The position numbers and the translations under genes are program-made. 64,000 bases of DNA from Acidobacteriaceae bacterium (lineage in GTDB: Bacteria; Acidobacteriota; Terriglobia; Bryobacterales; Bryobacteraceae). This document shows positions 27,515 through 35,531 of the stretch, in pieces. Every line of letters starts with the position of its first letter. The stretch's first letter is position 1. Below the pieces are notes generated by a model, which was not told the DNA's origin, searched no databases, and worked only from the letters and a program-made list of their open reading frames with translations. The stretch is taken from NCBI GenBank assembly GCA_019240405.1, contig JAFAYL010000029.1, positions 1 through 64,000 of the forward strand, given 5' to 3'.

Positions 27515-28348
27515 CTACGTCAGTTTCGACGCGAAGTCTTCAGCACTGGCGAGCTGCTGCAGCGCCGCAAGCTCCGCGCCTGAAAGCAACGCGATCTCCT
27601 CCGCGCCTTTCGAGTAGTAATCCTTGCTGCGCCAATTCAATTTGAGCCCGCTCAGACCCACGCGACCGCTGCCGCGGCTTCCTCCGCCACCGAGCGCATC
27701 GTCTTCGAGCAACCGCAGACCCTCAGCCACTCGCGCAAGAAGCGGTTTATCTTCTTCGCATAACACATCTAAGACGATCCGGAAATGAAATCGGGCGCCC
27801 GACGGAACCCGCTCCAACGTCCGAGGATTCGCCTGTGAAGTGATGCGGTCCACTGCGTTTTCGCTCTTCACCTCGGTCAATTCATCGTCCAGGTTCTCGC
27901 GCATTTGCGGCGTAATGCTATCGACCAGCAAGGGCGCATCATAAACCGTCAATCGCGCTGGTGTTGCCACGGCGCCCTCGAGTGCTTCACCACTCACTTT
28001 CTCAACGCGCCCCGAATTCCGGCCGAAGAGAACACACACATCATCGTCAGGGCGGTCGCTTTGATGAATTCGAACCTCTTGGCCCCGGCGCTTCGATAAG
28101 TAAACCAGTTCTTGGGGAGTCGCCAGCCCAAGCGTCTGCTCGAGCAAGGACCGAAGGCGTCCGCGCAGCGAGCTTCCTGGTATGTATGGAATGCCGAACG
28201 CATCCTTTACGACTGGGTTATCGGCGCCTCCGATTTCAAGCGATCCCTTTCCCGCCCCGATATGCAAGCCCGTCTGGCACTGTATCTCGCCCTCGAGCAC
28301 CAGCTTTCCAAGAAATGTCAGTTCCGTAGATGCAGTATGCGAACTCAT
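27515..28348 (-). CDS. csm3: Type III-A CRISPR backbone and target RNase subunit Csm3
   Basis: RAMP (Cas7) backbone subunit of 277 residues, present in several copies along the crRNA and cutting target RNA at 6-nt intervals. The catalytic Asp of Csm3 is conserved as Asp43 in IGGADNPVVKD. It is followed by GIPYIPGSSLRGRLR (RAMP helix), the thumb-like ENAVDRITSQANPRTLERV (about 168-187) and the glycine-rich GGGGSRGSGRVGL loop near the C-terminus. So target RNA cleavage should be intact. It sits between csm2 (39-nt gap) and csm4 (1-nt gap). Confidence 0.93.
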   Translation of the reverse strand: MSSHTASTELTFLGKLVLEGEIQCQTGLHIGAGKGSLEIGGADNPVVKDAFGIPYIPGSSLRGRLRSLLEQTLGLATPQELVYLSKRRGQEVRIHQSDRPDDDVCVLFGRNSGRVEKVSGEALEGAVATPARLTVYDAPLLVDSITPQMRENLDDELTEVKSENAVDRITSQANPRTLERVPSGARFHFRIVLDVLCEEDKPLLARVAEGLRLLEDDALGGGGSRGSGRVGLSGLKLNWRSKDYYSKGAEEIALLSGAELAALQQLASAEDFASKLT

Positions 28349-28387
28349 GAGTGATTCCTATTTTTCTTTCGCCTATTTGTCGCGAAC

Positions 28388-28960
28388 CTATTCGTTGTAG
28401 GCGATGATGGCTTCGAATAAATCGCGGAAACGCTCGTACCCGCGCGTGTCGTTTTTCCGTGTCACCTGCAGCAATAAGCGCTCGAGTGCATCCAAGCTGC
28501 GCAACGAATGCCTGGCGATGGTGTATGCGAGCCGCGCCCTCACCATCACGAACTCGTGCTGTCGCGCATTTTCAGGAGCGCGCGTCGCGCGACGGACCGC
28601 ATTGTACAAACGGCGCAGTTGGCTCTTGGTTCCCGAATCCATATCGCGCATGCGGCTTACGACGACGTGCGCTTGATTGTCGAGATACAAGCTGTCGCTC
28701 ATCAATTTGTCCAGATCGATTTCCGGAGGACCCTCGCCGCGCCGCTCGCCAGGCCCGCGCCCCCCGGCCCCGAAGCGCTCTCGCCCGCGATCCCCACCTC
28801 TGTCGCCGCGATTTTCTCCACGATCGCCCCGGCTCTCACCTCCACGCTCACCCCGGCTCTCGCCTCCACGATCATTGGGGCGCGGTCCTCCCCGGTTCTC
28901 GCGCGGCGGACGATTGTCGCTACGGCGTTCCTCGCCTTTTTTCTCTTCCACGTCAGGCAT
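28388..28960 (-). CDS. csm2: Type III-A CRISPR small subunit Csm2 with arginine/glycine-rich tail
   Basis: Small helical subunit, 190 residues. The last 110 residues (81-190) are a normal Csm2 fold: TKSQLRRLYNAVRR, then VRARLAYTIARH and the C-terminal FRDLFEAIIAYNE. The first 80 residues are a low-complexity tail with 19 Arg, 21 Gly, 2 Lys and 19 Asp/Glu, built on units like GGESRGER, RGDRGG and RGRER. Ordinary Csm2 proteins are about 120-150 residues and lack it. Csm2 lines the target RNA and occurs in several copies, so the tails would be displayed repeatedly. ATG 28960 is the only plausible start, with no start codon near the core. Confidence 0.9.
   Translation of the reverse strand: MPDVEEKKGEERRSDNRPPRENRGGPRPNDRGGESRGERGGESRGDRGENRGDRGGDRGRERFGAGGRGPGERRGEGPPEIDLDKLMSDSLYLDNQAHVVVSRMRDMDSGTKSQLRRLYNAVRRATRAPENARQHEFVMVRARLAYTIARHSLRSLDALERLLLQVTRKNDTRGYERFRDLFEAIIAYNE
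28821..28868. repeat. Two tandem 24-bp units inside the csm2 tail
   Basis: Units 28821-28844 and 28845-28868 differ at only three positions and encode GGESRGER/GGESRGDR on the minus strand. The tail probably grew by short tandem duplication. Confidence 0.8.
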
Positions 28961-28993
28961 TCGAATTCCTTTCTTCGAGCGAGCTACAGGTAG

Positions 28994-30460
28994 CTAATCG
29001 CCCGCAGCCAAGCGCGCCCATTCCAAGCCCACGCGCGCTGACGGACGCAGCTTAAAGCCCGCTCCTTTCTTGCCCATCAAATCTGTGATCACCGCGTTGC
29101 GGAGATTGCTCACTTCCTTGCCGCGCGATTGCGGAACAACCCGTGACAACCGCATATATGTGCGCCAAGGTTTATCCACACGAACCGGTTTCATTCGTCC
29201 GGCTACGCGAGCCGGGAATGCCTCCCGGTGCACCGCAGCCAAGTCGTGAATGTACTCCGGTTGATAGCCGAACTCCTCGACAAGTCGCATGAGATCGCCT
29301 TTCAACTGTGCAGCATCGCGCATGCGCTTCCATTCGAGCGCCCGTCCAAACAGTTGAAACACGCCGGCTTCCATTGCTTTTGCTGCGCGTAACTGGATTC
29401 CAGCGTCTTCAAAAACTGCTGCTAGCGGCGTTTCGTTTTCCGGCGCAATCGCAAGCGCCATGCTCACTGTTTTGCCCTCGAGACCCGCAAATGACGCAAA
29501 ATGTTCTTCGGCAAACTTTTCGAACAGCCGCTGCAATTCGAGAGCCAGCTTCAGGAGCGCGTCCCACGTCCCGACGACCGCGAAATCATCGCCGCCACGA
29601 TAAACAATCGTCACTTTCCGCCAAAAATCTCCGAGCGTGCAAAGCAGAGAAAGCTCGCCGGCGAAAAACTCCTTGAACAACTCGGAGAGATGAATATGCT
29701 CTTCTATCGAGGCGGTCCCTTTCAAGCGAGATTCAAACCGGTCGACATCGCCGCGCAGCACTCCCCATCGGGGCGCTCCATCAGCTCGCTCCGCCAACTC
29801 TTCGAGAGATGCGGGCCGGATGCCGCTTTCATCCATCGCAAACCGGCGCGGGAAGAGAATCGTGTCGTCGCCACTCTCGGATCGATCGCCTAAACCCCAC
29901 AAATGCTGGCCTTCATCCCACGTCAAATGCGCCGGCTCGCCGGCAGACCAGCCGACTTGTTTTGCTGTTGGCAAACCCTGAGCGAAATCTCCGAAGTGGT
30001 GATCGGCGCCGCTGTCCATGGCGGGTGAAAATGGCGCAAAGAAATCAGGGCCGGAACCGGCTGCGAGCGGCGCTGAATTCTTGGCTAGCAGCGCATCGTC
30101 GAGCCGCTTTCGCGCAACGGGCCAAGCGCCGAGATTCTCCGTGCTCGCCCAGATCAGCCGCAGTGTGTTGCCTGACATCGCCGCGACAGCCTCAGCGGCC
30201 CGCATCAAAAAATCGTTAGCCCTTGGAATATCCTCTTCAGCCAGGACGAGGAGAAATTGTTCAGCGCTGCTCGATCCGAGCAGCATCCGCGACAACTTCA
30301 GTTCGCTGAGCAATGCTCTCGGCAGAACCTCGCAATAAAGACTCAGCCATGCCGCGCGCCCGATAAAGTCTGACGTCTCGTCCGGACCACCCCGCGCATG
30401 AGCAACGAGGAAGTCTTCCGCACCGAGCAATTGAGCTTGCAAAAAAACTTGCAGCGACAT
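28994..30460 (-). CDS. csm1: Cas10/Csm1 without HD domain, GGDD cyclase intact
   Basis: Large subunit of the type III-A effector, 488 residues against about 750-850 for usual Csm1. It begins directly with a Palm1-like domain (about 40-135: LSRMLLGSSSAEQFLLVLAEE, RLIWAST). Palm2 has WGVLRGDVDRFESRLKG (Asp238, Asp240) and the cyclic-oligoadenylate motif YRGGDDFAVVG (GGDD at 289-292), then a helical D4 domain. No HD nuclease motif and no CxxC zinc pair is present. An in-frame stop (TGA) lies three codons upstream of ATG 30460, so the short N-terminus is not a start-calling error. It should make cyclic oligoadenylate but not cut ssDNA with an HD site. First gene of the operon. Confidence 0.9.
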   Translation of the reverse strand: MSLQVFLQAQLLGAEDFLVAHARGGPDETSDFIGRAAWLSLYCEVLPRALLSELKLSRMLLGSSSAEQFLLVLAEEDIPRANDFLMRAAEAVAAMSGNTLRLIWASTENLGAWPVARKRLDDALLAKNSAPLAAGSGPDFFAPFSPAMDSGADHHFGDFAQGLPTAKQVGWSAGEPAHLTWDEGQHLWGLGDRSESGDDTILFPRRFAMDESGIRPASLEELAERADGAPRWGVLRGDVDRFESRLKGTASIEEHIHLSELFKEFFAGELSLLCTLGDFWRKVTIVYRGGDDFAVVGTWDALLKLALELQRLFEKFAEEHFASFAGLEGKTVSMALAIAPENETPLAAVFEDAGIQLRAAKAMEAGVFQLFGRALEWKRMRDAAQLKGDLMRLVEEFGYQPEYIHDLAAVHREAFPARVAGRMKPVRVDKPWRTYMRLSRVVPQSRGKEVSNLRNAVITDLMGKKGAGFKLRPSARVGLEWARLAAGD

Positions 30461-30593
30461 GATACCGGGTCATAGCGGCCCGCAAACAACGGCGGGCTGA
30501 GCGTAAAACCGCCGAGAACGCTTTTCAGACTAACACAGTGATTCGGTCGGCTTCCGTTAATGCTTTTAGGGGTAAGGATAGTCTACTGTTCGT

Positions 30594-31352
30594 ATGACCG
30601 TTTTCGTTACTGGAACCACCGCAGGTTTTGGAAGAGCGATCGCCGTCAGATTCGCTCAGGACGGCGCGAAGATCATCGGCACCGGCCGCCGCAAGGAACG
30701 GCTGGACCAGCTAAAGGCCGAACTGGGCGCGAACTTCCTGCCGCTTACTTTTGATGTGCGAGACGTAGGAGAAGTGGAGCGGGCGATTTCCGCTCTCCCG
30801 CCCGAGTTCGCAGAGGTCGACGTTCTGGTCAACAATGCGGGCGGCGCAATCGGCCTCGATCCCGCCTATCAAGCGGATCTCGAGGATTGGGAAATCATGG
30901 TCGACACGAACATCAAGGGCCTGCTCTACTGCACACGCTATCTGCTGCCGGGCATGGTGGAACGGAATCGCGGGCATGTGATCAATCTCGGGTCAGTGGC
31001 CGCCCAATGGCCTTATCCCGGAGGCAATGTGTATGGCGCAACGAAAGCATTCGTCCATCAGTTCAGCCTGAATCTGCGCGCGGATCTACACGGAACAGCG
31101 ATCCGCGTGACAGATATTCAGCCCGGGCTGGTGGGCGGATCTGAATTTTCCGAAGTTCGCTTTAAAGGCGATCAGAAACGGGCGGCGGCCGTGTACGAAG
31201 GAACGCAACCACTCATGCCGGACGACGTCGCCGATGCAGTTCATTGGGTAGCGACGCGGCCGACGCATGTAAACATAAACTCAATTGAAATGATGCCTGT
31301 CAGCCAGGCGTTCGGACCGCTACCGGTGAAGAGGGAGACCGCGAAAACTTGA
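30594..31352 (+). CDS. ydfG: NADP-dependent 3-hydroxy acid / serine dehydrogenase YdfG
   Basis: Classical SDR of 252 residues, closely similar along its length to E. coli YdfG, which oxidises L-allo-threonine, L-serine and 3-hydroxypropionate-type acids. Seen: cofactor motif TGTTAGFGRA with TGRRKERL (NADP preference), NNAGGAIG, catalytic Ser in INLGSVAA, YGATK (Tyr and Lys), DIQPGLVGGSEFS and the C-terminal THVNINSIEMMPV that caps the YdfG tetramer site. It is divergent from the csm operon with 133 nt between; nothing ties it functionally to CRISPR. Confidence 0.95.
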   Translation: MTVFVTGTTAGFGRAIAVRFAQDGAKIIGTGRRKERLDQLKAELGANFLPLTFDVRDVGEVERAISALPPEFAEVDVLVNNAGGAIGLDPAYQADLEDWEIMVDTNIKGLLYCTRYLLPGMVERNRGHVINLGSVAAQWPYPGGNVYGATKAFVHQFSLNLRADLHGTAIRVTDIQPGLVGGSEFSEVRFKGDQKRAAAVYEGTQPLMPDDVADAVHWVATRPTHVNINSIEMMPVSQAFGPLPVKRETAKT

Positions 31353-31389
31353 TCACCGTTCGCAAAGTCGATCGGGTGCGAGCGTTCGG

Positions 31390-32547
31390 TTACTGGGATA
31401 GTCTCGCTATCGAGCGAATCTCACTCATTACTCGGTCAAGCTCGTCATCTGCAGTGTAAAAATGCGGGGCAATGCGGATGCCCGCGTTGGGCCTGAAGTC
31501 GACCAGCACCTCGCGACGGGCGAGCTCGCGGGCGACTTCTTTCGCATTCGGAACATCAACGACCACAACGCCGCCCCGCATTTGCGGGTCGCGGCAGGAA
31601 TGCACCGGGAAGCCTGCTTCGTCGGCAAGTTCGATGAGGCGCTGCGTCTGACGCAAGGATTTTGCGCGTATGGCGTCGACGCCGATCTGATTGACGATCT
31701 CATAGCCCGATCGCGCAGCATAGAGCGCCGGTATGCCAGGTGTGCCGTTTAAGAAGCGAAACGCATCGCTTGCGTAGTCGATCGGACCGGGCTCGAACTC
31801 AAAAGGACGGCAGTGCGCCATCCATCCCGTAACCGCAGGCCGGAGGCGCGGCCGCAGATCCGGCCGGACGTAGAGATATCCTGCGCCGGGTCCGCCGCAC
31901 AACCACTTGACCGAACCGCCGGTCCCGAAATCGAGGCCGAGATCGCGAACATTGACCGGCAGGACTCCCGCCGATTGATAAAGGTCTGCGATGACCAGCG
32001 CCCCCATCTCGTGCGCGCGGTTTGTGATTGCGGCCAAATCCTGCACGAAGGAGCTGCGAAACGCAACGTGTGAAACGGAGACAAGCTGCGTCTGTTCATC
32101 AATCGAATCAAGCATTAGCTCGAGCGGCAGGGTGGCGCCGTCCGGCGAAGAGACCCGGCAAATGCGCGCTCCTTGACGCTCCAGTCCGTAATAAATGTAG
32201 TCGTTCGATGAGAAGTTCAAGCCATCGGTGACGAGCTTGTTGCGAGGTCCGTTCCAATCGAAGCACGAAGTCACGATGGACTGGCAAATCGAAACGTTCT
32301 GATGCATTACCACATCACCTGGGCCCGCTCCGATGATCGCGCCGATGAGATTCCCGGCGGTCACCGGCATTTCCCACCAACCTTCTTCCCACGCTCGAAT
32401 GCCGCGTGACGACCACACGCTGGCGAATTCTTGAAGCGCGTCTGCCGTGCGGCGCGGCATGGCGCCGAGTGAATGGCTGATGAGGTAAGTGGTCTTGGCG
32501 AGGATCGAAAACTCTTTGCGCCACGCAAGCAGAGGATCGGGATTCAT
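31390..32547 (-). CDS. Kynureninase-like PLP-dependent aminotransferase class V enzyme
   Basis: Fold-type I PLP enzyme, 385 residues. The N-terminus MNPDPLLAWRKEFSILAKTTYLISHSLGAMP and the WGGxx-like segment are typical of the kynureninase branch. The Schiff-base Lys is in GTGGSVKWLCGGPGAGYLYV, which parallels the YKYLNGGPGA of kynureninase, and IADLYQSAGVLPV carries the conserved Asp for the pyridine nitrogen. It may cleave kynurenine or a related amino acid, but other subfamilies are possible. ATG 32547 overlaps the APC permease stop by 4 nt; a longer in-frame reading to 32892 would run inside the permease gene and has no family similarity. Confidence 0.87.
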   Translation of the reverse strand: MNPDPLLAWRKEFSILAKTTYLISHSLGAMPRRTADALQEFASVWSSRGIRAWEEGWWEMPVTAGNLIGAIIGAGPGDVVMHQNVSICQSIVTSCFDWNGPRNKLVTDGLNFSSNDYIYYGLERQGARICRVSSPDGATLPLELMLDSIDEQTQLVSVSHVAFRSSFVQDLAAITNRAHEMGALVIADLYQSAGVLPVNVRDLGLDFGTGGSVKWLCGGPGAGYLYVRPDLRPRLRPAVTGWMAHCRPFEFEPGPIDYASDAFRFLNGTPGIPALYAARSGYEIVNQIGVDAIRAKSLRQTQRLIELADEAGFPVHSCRDPQMRGGVVVVDVPNAKEVARELARREVLVDFRPNAGIRIAPHFYTADDELDRVMSEIRSIARLSQ

Positions 32548-33953
32548 GAGGGACGCTGAACCTCTGCGAGCCTTTGCTGACCGAGCGGCTTCGAGGCGTA
32601 GCGGCGCCATAGCAGGTAGGCTGGGACGCCGGTCACTATCAGACCTAGGCCCGCAAAAGCGGGTCCGGGGCGCGTGACCAGCATGTTGCATACAAACCAG
32701 ACGGTGATTATCAGGAAGAGAATTGGCGTCGCCGGGTAGCCCCACATCCGGTAGGGCCGGGGCACTTCCGGCCGCGTACGCCGGAGCACCATCACGGCGG
32801 CAATCATCAAGCCGTAAAACACCCAGATGCCGAACAGCGAGTAATCGATCAGTGATTCGTACGAACCTGTCAATAGCAACACCGCCGCCCAAACAAATTG
32901 CGCAACAATCGCGAAGCCCGGAGTTCCATACCGCGGATGAACGTCAGCGAACTTCTGAAAAAACAACCCGTCCGCAGCCTGCGCGAAATAGACCCGAGGA
33001 ATGGTCAGGAAACAGCCGTTCAGGGTACCGAGAATAGAGATCAAGATGACAAGGGAAACTAGCGTGCCGCCCGCCGGCCCTAGTACTCGCGCCGCCGCAT
33101 CCGCCCCGACATGTTCACTGGCTGCAATCTCGGAAATCGAAAAGACCGTCATGTAAGCGAGGTTCGCCACAAGATAAATCGCAGCTACTCCTAAGGTGCC
33201 AAAGGTCAGCGCCCCCATCACGTTGCGCTTCGGATTGCTGATTTCACCCGCTACGAAGGTCAATTGCACCCAGCCGTCGTAAGCCAGGAGACACGCGGTG
33301 AGCGCAACACCGAAACTGCTGAGTGAAATGGCAGATGTGCCCGGGATCGTGTGACGGCTCGCGTGTCCGCCGAGCAAAAGCGCCGCGCCCACGATGATTA
33401 ACAAGCCCGCGACTTTGGCCAAAGTAAAACTGTTCTGGATAATTGCGCCCAGTTTCACGCCCCGGTAGTTCGCCCAAGTGAACAGTGCCAACACTGCGAG
33501 GCTGAGCACCTTCGAGCCCGCCGGCGTCAGCGGGGCCAGATAGGAGGCGTATATGGAAAACACCACTGATAGCCATGCCACTTGGGCACTGCGCGCCACG
33601 GTGAAAAACGACCAGCCGCAGAGAAATGCAGCGAAGCGTCCATACGCCTCGCGCAGGAAAACATACTGTCCGCCTGTTTCAGGAAACGCCGCGCCTAGTT
33701 CGGCGCAGGCCAGAGCCCCGATGAGTGAGATCACGCCGGCAACTACCCACACGCCCATGATTGCCGGCATCGAAGGCACGCTTCGCGCCACCAGATTCGG
33801 TATCAGAAAGATGCCGCCGCCGATCATTACGCCTACGACAATCGCTATCGAATCGCCAAGCGAGAGCCGGCGGGCAAGTTCCGCTGGCCGGACTCCTGCA
33901 GCGTCCTGAAGGGCAGAGCGCGCCGGAGCATTGGAATCTCTGCCCGCGCTCAT
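32544..33953 (-). CDS. APC-family amino acid permease
   Basis: Polytopic transporter of 469 residues with 12 predicted helices. The first helix has the APC glycine motif VVGVMIGGGIFLIPN, followed by GALACAELGAAFPETGGQYVFLREAYG, typical of LAT/basic amino-acid permease-like members, and GWVQLTFVAGEISNPKRN in helix 6. Translationally coupled to the kynureninase-like enzyme, so tryptophan, kynurenine or a related amino acid is a reasonable but untested substrate. The N-terminal 25 residues are disordered. Confidence 0.9.
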   Translation of the reverse strand: MSAGRDSNAPARSALQDAAGVRPAELARRLSLGDSIAIVVGVMIGGGIFLIPNLVARSVPSMPAIMGVWVVAGVISLIGALACAELGAAFPETGGQYVFLREAYGRFAAFLCGWSFFTVARSAQVAWLSVVFSIYASYLAPLTPAGSKVLSLAVLALFTWANYRGVKLGAIIQNSFTLAKVAGLLIIVGAALLLGGHASRHTIPGTSAISLSSFGVALTACLLAYDGWVQLTFVAGEISNPKRNVMGALTFGTLGVAAIYLVANLAYMTVFSISEIAASEHVGADAAARVLGPAGGTLVSLVILISILGTLNGCFLTIPRVYFAQAADGLFFQKFADVHPRYGTPGFAIVAQFVWAAVLLLTGSYESLIDYSLFGIWVFYGLMIAAVMVLRRTRPEVPRPYRMWGYPATPILFLIITVWFVCNMLVTRPGPAFAGLGLIVTGVPAYLLWRRYASKPLGQQRLAEVQRPS

Positions 33954-34068
33954 GGCAGCGATTTTTCCGGCAGGTTTTCTATTCTATGAATCCTCGCAAT
34001 GTCAAGCAATTCACTAAGCCTACAACTCTCGCCCGCACGTTCGCAATCCGAGTGCTTTGGCGAAGTTT

Positions 34069-34452
34069 TCAGTCGGTCAGCAGATGCAGAGCGACAATCG
34101 CGAGGATCGCCCCGGCTGTCACTGTGGATGCGAGGGTAATCGCAGCAGTCAGGTGAACCCGGAGCGCTGCAAGGGTCTGCCGCGTTGCGTGCCTTAGTTC
34201 AATCTCATCGCTCCATTTACGCCAGAGCGCCGCAGCGCCGGCAACAAAAACGATCAGTGGGAGAGCAATGAGAAGCACCCACAAACCTATGCGCGGCCGC
34301 TCAGCGTACCAGGTAACTATCTGTGCGGCGGTGCGCGCCGGCTCGTACTGTGGCGGCTGCAGATTGCGCGCGAAGAGCGCCACCATGAAGAGCGTCGCTG
34401 GAAAGACGAGGAGCGCTTCCATGATAGCAACCGCGTAGCTTCGCAATCTCAT
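34069..34452 (-). CDS. Small two- or three-helix membrane protein, unknown
   Basis: A 127-residue protein I do not recognise. Hydrophobic helices lie at about residues 8-26 (AIMEALLVFPATLFMVALF), 53-73 (RIGLWVLLIALPLIVFVAGAA) and 105-123. A cytoplasmic stretch rich in Arg/Glu sits between the last two. It sits alone between the APC permease and the VWA gene, on the same strand as both. The reading frame and helix pattern support coding; no function can be proposed. Confidence 0.7.
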   Translation of the reverse strand: MRLRSYAVAIMEALLVFPATLFMVALFARNLQPPQYEPARTAAQIVTWYAERPRIGLWVLLIALPLIVFVAGAAALWRKWSDEIELRHATRQTLAALRVHLTAAITLASTVTAGAILAIVALHLLTD

Positions 34453-34511
34453 GAGAACTTTGTATCATAAAGCTTATGACTTGCGCAAGGCCTGCGATTT
34501 GGAAACACAAC

Positions 34512-35531
34512 CTAAAAGCTGCGTTGAGGCCGGTAGCCGGGGCGCGCCCGGATCTTGTATTTCTTCATTGACTCCGGAGTCAATTCGATGCTGATCCGGC
34601 GAAAGCCTTCGTTCGGATTGGGCTGCGGGTAATAGGTTACGGTGTAGCTGTTGCCTAGATCCTCGCGGATGGATTCGAAGGCTTCTACCTGTTTCTGCCA
34701 CGTTTTGGCGAAGTAACTCTTCCCGCCGGTCGTCATCGTGATGCGCTTGAAAATCGAGCTTGAGATTGCATCATTCGTCACTTCGCTGGTCGAGATAACG
34801 TAGATCGGTATACCTTCGTCTTCGGCCACCGCTCGCACGTCGTCAGGCGCGACCATGCTGGCATTGTCCGGACCGTTCGAGAACACGATAATCACTTTGC
34901 GGCCCGCGACACGCCCGGCGTCCCGCAGCGTCAAGAGCAGGCAATTGTAGAGAGCGGAATCATCGCCCGCCACAGCCTTCCGCAAACCGGCGATCGCCGC
35001 GGTACGGTCGCGGTTTAGAGGAACGGCGCGATTCAAGTTCCGGCTGTAGGTGTACACAGCAATCGAGTCGGCGCGATCCAAGCCTCGAATGAAATCGGCA
35101 ATCGCGTCAGAGGCGTACACGAAACCGCGATACATGTAGTTGCTCGTATCGAAGAGAATGAAGACGTTTGTGCCGCTCATCGCGTCAGAGCGCAGGTTCA
35201 CAACACCGGGACCCGGCGGGATTGTGCTTGGATTTGGCGTCCCGGCGGGAACAGGCCTTGTTAGCCCGTTGTCGAGCACCTGCACCGGCGCGCGCGTCCC
35301 TTCCGCAAACATCGCCACTTTTTGGCGAATATCGTCTTCGAAAACTTTGAAATCCGAAGGACGAAGCCCATTCACATACTTGCCCTTCGTGTCGGTGACG
35401 GTGAAGGTAAGCACGACCATGTCCACTTTGACGTGGAATGTAGTCTGGTCCTGATCCTGGGCGCGCACCCACAACCCGGCGGCGATCGCGATGGCCGGTA
35501 TGATCGCAGAGACTCGCAAAAATCTCTTCAT
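34512..35531 (-). CDS. Exported VWA-domain protein (acidobacterial VWFA-related type)
   Basis: Secreted or periplasmic protein of 339 residues. A signal peptide (MKRFLRVSAIIPAIAIAAGLWVRA) is followed by the domain opening of this family: VKVDMVVLTFTVTDTKGKYV and GLRPSDFKVFEDDIRQKV. The VWA fold has a MIDAS-like FILFDTSNYM, with the last Ser of DxSxS replaced by Tyr-Met, and then SIAVYTYSRNL and KVIIVFSNGPDN. The family is greatly expanded in Acidobacteriota and its ligands are unknown. ATG 35531 overlaps the stop of the 1119-residue protein by 4 nt, so both are likely made together. Confidence 0.9.
   Translation of the reverse strand: MKRFLRVSAIIPAIAIAAGLWVRAQDQDQTTFHVKVDMVVLTFTVTDTKGKYVNGLRPSDFKVFEDDIRQKVAMFAEGTRAPVQVLDNGLTRPVPAGTPNPSTIPPGPGVVNLRSDAMSGTNVFILFDTSNYMYRGFVYASDAIADFIRGLDRADSIAVYTYSRNLNRAVPLNRDRTAAIAGLRKAVAGDDSALYNCLLLTLRDAGRVAGRKVIIVFSNGPDNASMVAPDDVRAVAEDEGIPIYVISTSEVTNDAISSSIFKRITMTTGGKSYFAKTWQKQVEAFESIREDLGNSYTVTYYPQPNPNEGFRRISIELTPESMKKYKIRARPGYRPQRSF

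Noticed and set aside
28821-28868. Short regular repeats in the csm locus as a possible CRISPR array
   Set aside because: The repeats are directly adjacent with no spacers, are in frame inside csm2 and encode the RG-rich tail.
28459-29055. Plus-strand reading of 198 codons opposite csm2
   Set aside because: It is the antisense of the GC-rich tail; composition is Arg/Ala/Pro-rich without any family pattern, and the minus strand encodes a clear Csm2 core.
25094-30460. The CRISPR operon as a type III-B (Cmr) system
   Set aside because: Gene order, a Csm2-type C-terminus (FRDLFEAIIAYNE), the Csm3 IGGADNP motif and the absence of cmr1/cmr6-like genes point to III-A.
30490-30514. Inverted repeat CGGCGG...CCGCCG between csm1 and ydfG as a terminator or operator
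   Set aside because: Six base pairs with a 13-nt loop, no U-tract, in GC-rich sequence between divergent genes; likely chance.
32548-32892. N-terminal extension of the kynureninase-like protein by 115 residues
   Set aside because: It lies wholly inside the APC permease gene; the family N-terminus starts at ATG 32547 with a coupling overlap.
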